A stretch of DNA of 34,172 bases from an uncultured Candidatus Saccharibacteria bacterium. GTDB taxonomy: Bacteria > Patescibacteria > Saccharimonadia > Saccharimonadales > UBA4665. Each line of letters opens with the position of its first letter. The first letter of the stretch is position 1. The translations under genes were made by a program, and so were the position numbers. The notes under the pieces are model-generated. The model had not been told where the DNA came from. It worked only from the letters and a program-made list of their open reading frames with translations, and made no database searches. Below are positions 33,674 through 34,172 of this stretch, one piece after another. The DNA is taken from assembly GCA_903925195.1 (NCBI GenBank), contig CAIYEO010000046.1, positions 1-34,172 of the forward strand, read 5' to 3'.

Positions 33674-34172
33674 ATGGATCAATCTAATAATATGCCAATA
33701 AAAACAGGAATAAACCCTAGTGAAGAAACTATGAAAAAAATTATAGATGAGCATAATTCTGCCGTAGCTGATCTTGGTCCTCCAGTAATTGAACAAAAAA
33801 TAGATAGTGCTATTAAAGCGACAAAAGAACATGGTGGTAAGGCTGCTTTTGCAGCTCTTGCTGGAGTTGGCAGTGTTGCTGGTATGGGTATTGCAGATGT
33901 GGCCCCTGCTGGAGCGAACTCTCCCGTTTCCACTCATGTATTTACTGTTCAGGCTGGTGATACATTATCAGGAATAGCATCTAATAGTGGTGTTAGTTTG
34001 GGTGATGTTGAAGCGGCTAACCCAATGTCTAACTACGATGCAATTACAACTGGTCAACAGATAGAAATTCCAGGAGCATCTAATGCTTCAGGTAACACAG
34101 CCACAACAACCAGTGAAGTTACTGTTCAGGCTGGTGATACATTATCAGGAATAGCATCTAATAGTGGTGTTA
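33674..34172 (+). CDS. LysM-repeat protein, C-terminus cut by window edge
   Basis: The frame runs from the ATG at 33674 (ribosome site GGAG at 33661-33664) to the window end: 166 visible codons. An unusually long polar start (1-54) precedes an Ala/Gly-rich hydrophobic stretch (55-80, AAFAALAGVGSVAGMGIADVAPAGA), then LysM 1 at about 89-133 (FTVQAGDTLSGIASNSGVSLGDV ... IEIPG) and a second LysM from 149 on. LysM modules bind N-acetylglucosamine chains of peptidoglycan, so this is probably a wall-binding protein on the own or host surface. The second module repeats the first almost exactly, with a 177-bp period. The catalytic or effector part, if any, lies beyond the window. Confidence 0.9.
   Translation, partial: MDQSNNMPIKTGINPSEETMKKIIDEHNSAVADLGPPVIEQKIDSAIKATKEHGGKAAFAALAGVGSVAGMGIADVAPAGANSPVSTHVFTVQAGDTLSGIASNSGVSLGDVEAANPMSNYDAITTGQQIEIPGASNASGNTATTTSEVTVQAGDTLSGIASNSGV
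33942..34172 (+). repeat. Near-identical tandem LysM-coding repeats
   Basis: A 54-bp string is identical at 33942-33995 and at 34119-34172, where the window ends, giving an offset of 177 bp (59 codons). Identity at the DNA level points to a recent duplication or gene conversion, and more copies may follow outside the window. Confidence 0.85.

Noticed and set aside
33626..33937. Open frames on the minus strand opposite the LysM gene start
   Set aside because: They are antisense to a plus-strand frame with a ribosome site, LysM motifs and a repeat; low-complexity composition reflects the reverse of that gene.
1..34172. Recoding of TGA (as glycine) as in Gracilibacteria/SR1
   Set aside because: Several genes, for example mutM and the PH-domain protein, end at TGA at the expected family length, and no conserved gene contains in-frame TGA.

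Overview
The window is AT-rich, uses the standard bacterial code (TGA ends several genes, TGG is Trp) and is packed with short operons. The core genes and their order point to a Candidate Phyla Radiation (Patescibacteria) bacterium. Saccharibacteria (TM7) is my best guess, from recollection of the DnaG N-terminus (ligand-free SPFN/WHDFSSG form) and of the rpsF-ssb-rpsR-efp-tlyA order; it is an inference without a database search.

Left part (1-5.8 kb): a truncated secreted Cys-rich protein and a membrane-anchored repeat protein; a two-gene unit that I read as an EndoU-fold RNase toxin with a candidate immunity protein; the GTPase YchF; a PH-domain protein; a Crp/Fnr-type regulator.

Middle part (5.8-29 kb): conserved information-processing genes, mostly on the minus strand. 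These are tlyA-efp-rpsR-ssb-rpsF (one operon read from 8.1 kb), ftsK, a decayed vapC, the RNA-decay operon pnp - small membrane protein - uracil-DNA glycosylase - RNase J, then rpsO, truB and an nrnA-position DHH pseudoenzyme. After these come rpsT (plus strand), mutM-holA, a small DciA-like gene (plus strand), a membrane protein, polA, and a dnaG-rpoD-kinase operon. Several proteins keep their fold but have lost metal or cluster ligands: DnaG has lost all four zinc ligands, the family 4 UDG has lost three of four Fe-S cysteines, and the NrnA-like protein has lost its catalytic motifs. An intact oligoribonuclease (orn, 29.4 kb) could cover the missing NrnA activity.

Right part (29-34.2 kb): a MmcQ/YjbR-like protein and orn, followed by an accessory block. 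It holds a two-gene unit (uncharacterised acidic protein plus FHA-domain protein) diverging from a membrane-anchored Cys-containing protein, another unknown, and a LysM-repeat protein cut by the window end.

Expression signals are legible. Several single genes have an (often extended TGN) -10 box 6-9 nt before the start codon, implying leaderless mRNAs, whereas operon-internal and ribosomal genes have AGGAG-type ribosome sites. Three accessory genes instead have A-rich leaders without a Shine-Dalgarno. The pnp leader can fold into a long imperfect hairpin. I saw no rRNA, tRNA, CRISPR array or insertion sequence, and no gene-free stretch longer than 300 bases.
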